Origin: Chlorobiaceae bacterium | GTDB taxonomy: Bacteria; Bacteroidota; Chlorobiia; Chlorobiales; Chlorobiaceae | Assembly (NCBI GenBank): GCA_013334525.1 | Contig: JAAXXK010000005.1 | Span: 18,857-82,856, forward strand | Direction: 5' to 3' | DNA: 64,000 bases | In this document: positions 63,868-64,000 of the stretch, piece after piece | How the letters are laid out: every line of letters starts with the position of its first letter | Position numbering within the stretch: position 1 is the first letter of the stretch | Notes under the pieces: model-generated | Seen by the model: only the letters and a program-made list of their open reading frames with translations | Database searches by the model: none | What the model was told of the DNA's origin: nothing | Made by a program: the position numbers and the translations under genes

Positions 63868-64000
63868 ATGAACAAGGTATTTCGCATCATCTGGTCTTCC
63901 GTAAAGGAGAAGTGGATAGTCGTCTCCGAAAAGGCCTCGGCGAAAGGATGCCCGATATTTACGGTTGGCGCCCTGAGCTTTGGCGCATTGCTGGCGACCA
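63868..64000 (+). CDS. N-terminus of a type V-secreted exoprotein (ESPR signal), 3' truncated
   Basis: Not in the ORF track because the window ends. An ATG opens 44 codons reading MNKVFRIIWSSVKEKWIVVSE, then KASAKGCPIFTVGALSFGALLAT. This matches the extended signal peptide region (ESPR) of large autotransporters and TpsA exoproteins: a charged MNKxxRxxW start followed by a hydrophobic core. The mature protein lies outside the window. It is presumably an adhesin or haemagglutinin-like protein. Confidence 0.8.
   Translation, partial: MNKVFRIIWSSVKEKWIVVSEKASAKGCPIFTVGALSFGALLAT

Overview
The window looks like chromosome from a Gram-negative bacterium of the Chlorobiota/Bacteroidota side, most likely a green sulfur bacterium (Chlorobiaceae). 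This is an inference. It rests on GC-rich, densely packed genes, lipopolysaccharide genes (heptose kinase, a Kdo-type sugar cluster), HslUV, sigma-54, a DUF3109 protein and several proteins that look Chlorobi-like. No photosynthesis gene lies in the window, so the assignment is not proven.

Layout. 1-3.1 kb: the C-terminal part of a very large repeat-built exoprotein (YDG and MBG-type repeats, then a cadherin-like end). 3.2-5.5 kb: folD-radA on the minus strand. 5.7-10.3 kb: a plus-strand run of DUF3109, rpoN, hslV, hslU and aroQ. 10.3-17.1 kb: minus-strand priA-doxX-TPR, then rlmN-unknown-adk ending at a clear terminator. 17.2-23.4 kb: a winged-helix regulator, a DHH phosphoesterase, pepA, a lipase-like hydrolase, a coiled-coil lipoprotein and UDP-glucose dehydrogenase. 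23.4-25.4 kb: a coupled thiamine operon (tenI-like, thiE, thiD). 25.6-31 kb: ridA, a long AT-rich gap, an S41 protease, two tandem START-domain proteins and heptose kinase. 31.1-34.6 kb: the SRP/ribosomal operon ffh-rpsP-rimM-trmD-rplS. 34.8-38.5 kb: a metallo-beta-lactamase protein, a MutY-like glycosylase without iron-sulfur cysteines, and a long-chain acyl-CoA ligase.

39-44.3 kb: a five-gene surface-sugar cluster. It encodes a flippase-like membrane protein, a glycosyltransferase-like protein, a CMP-sugar synthetase, an iron-type alcohol dehydrogenase and a DegT aminotransferase. The last two resemble the KdnB/KdnA pair that makes 8-amino-Kdo. tRNA-Cys follows. 44.8-49.6 kb: a PAS/GAF hybrid histidine kinase, a ferredoxin-nitroreductase fusion, a DUF1003 protein and a cytochrome c lipoprotein. 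49.7-58.8 kb: a DNA-damage block with an HMCES/YedK protein divergent from umuD-umuC, then rmuC and sbcD-sbcC. 58.8-63.1 kb: a YdcF-like protein and a six-PAS hybrid kinase. The window ends in the first 44 codons of another type V-secreted exoprotein, recognised by its ESPR signal peptide.

The most interesting points are the 8-aminosugar cluster with a NeuA-like rather than KdsB-like activating enzyme, the clusterless MutY, the paired START proteins, the compact SOS/repair block with a palindrome in its divergent promoter, the two exoproteins at the window edges, and a roughly 24% GC, strongly G-over-C gap at 26.3-26.7 kb. I did not find a clearly new defence or mobile system.
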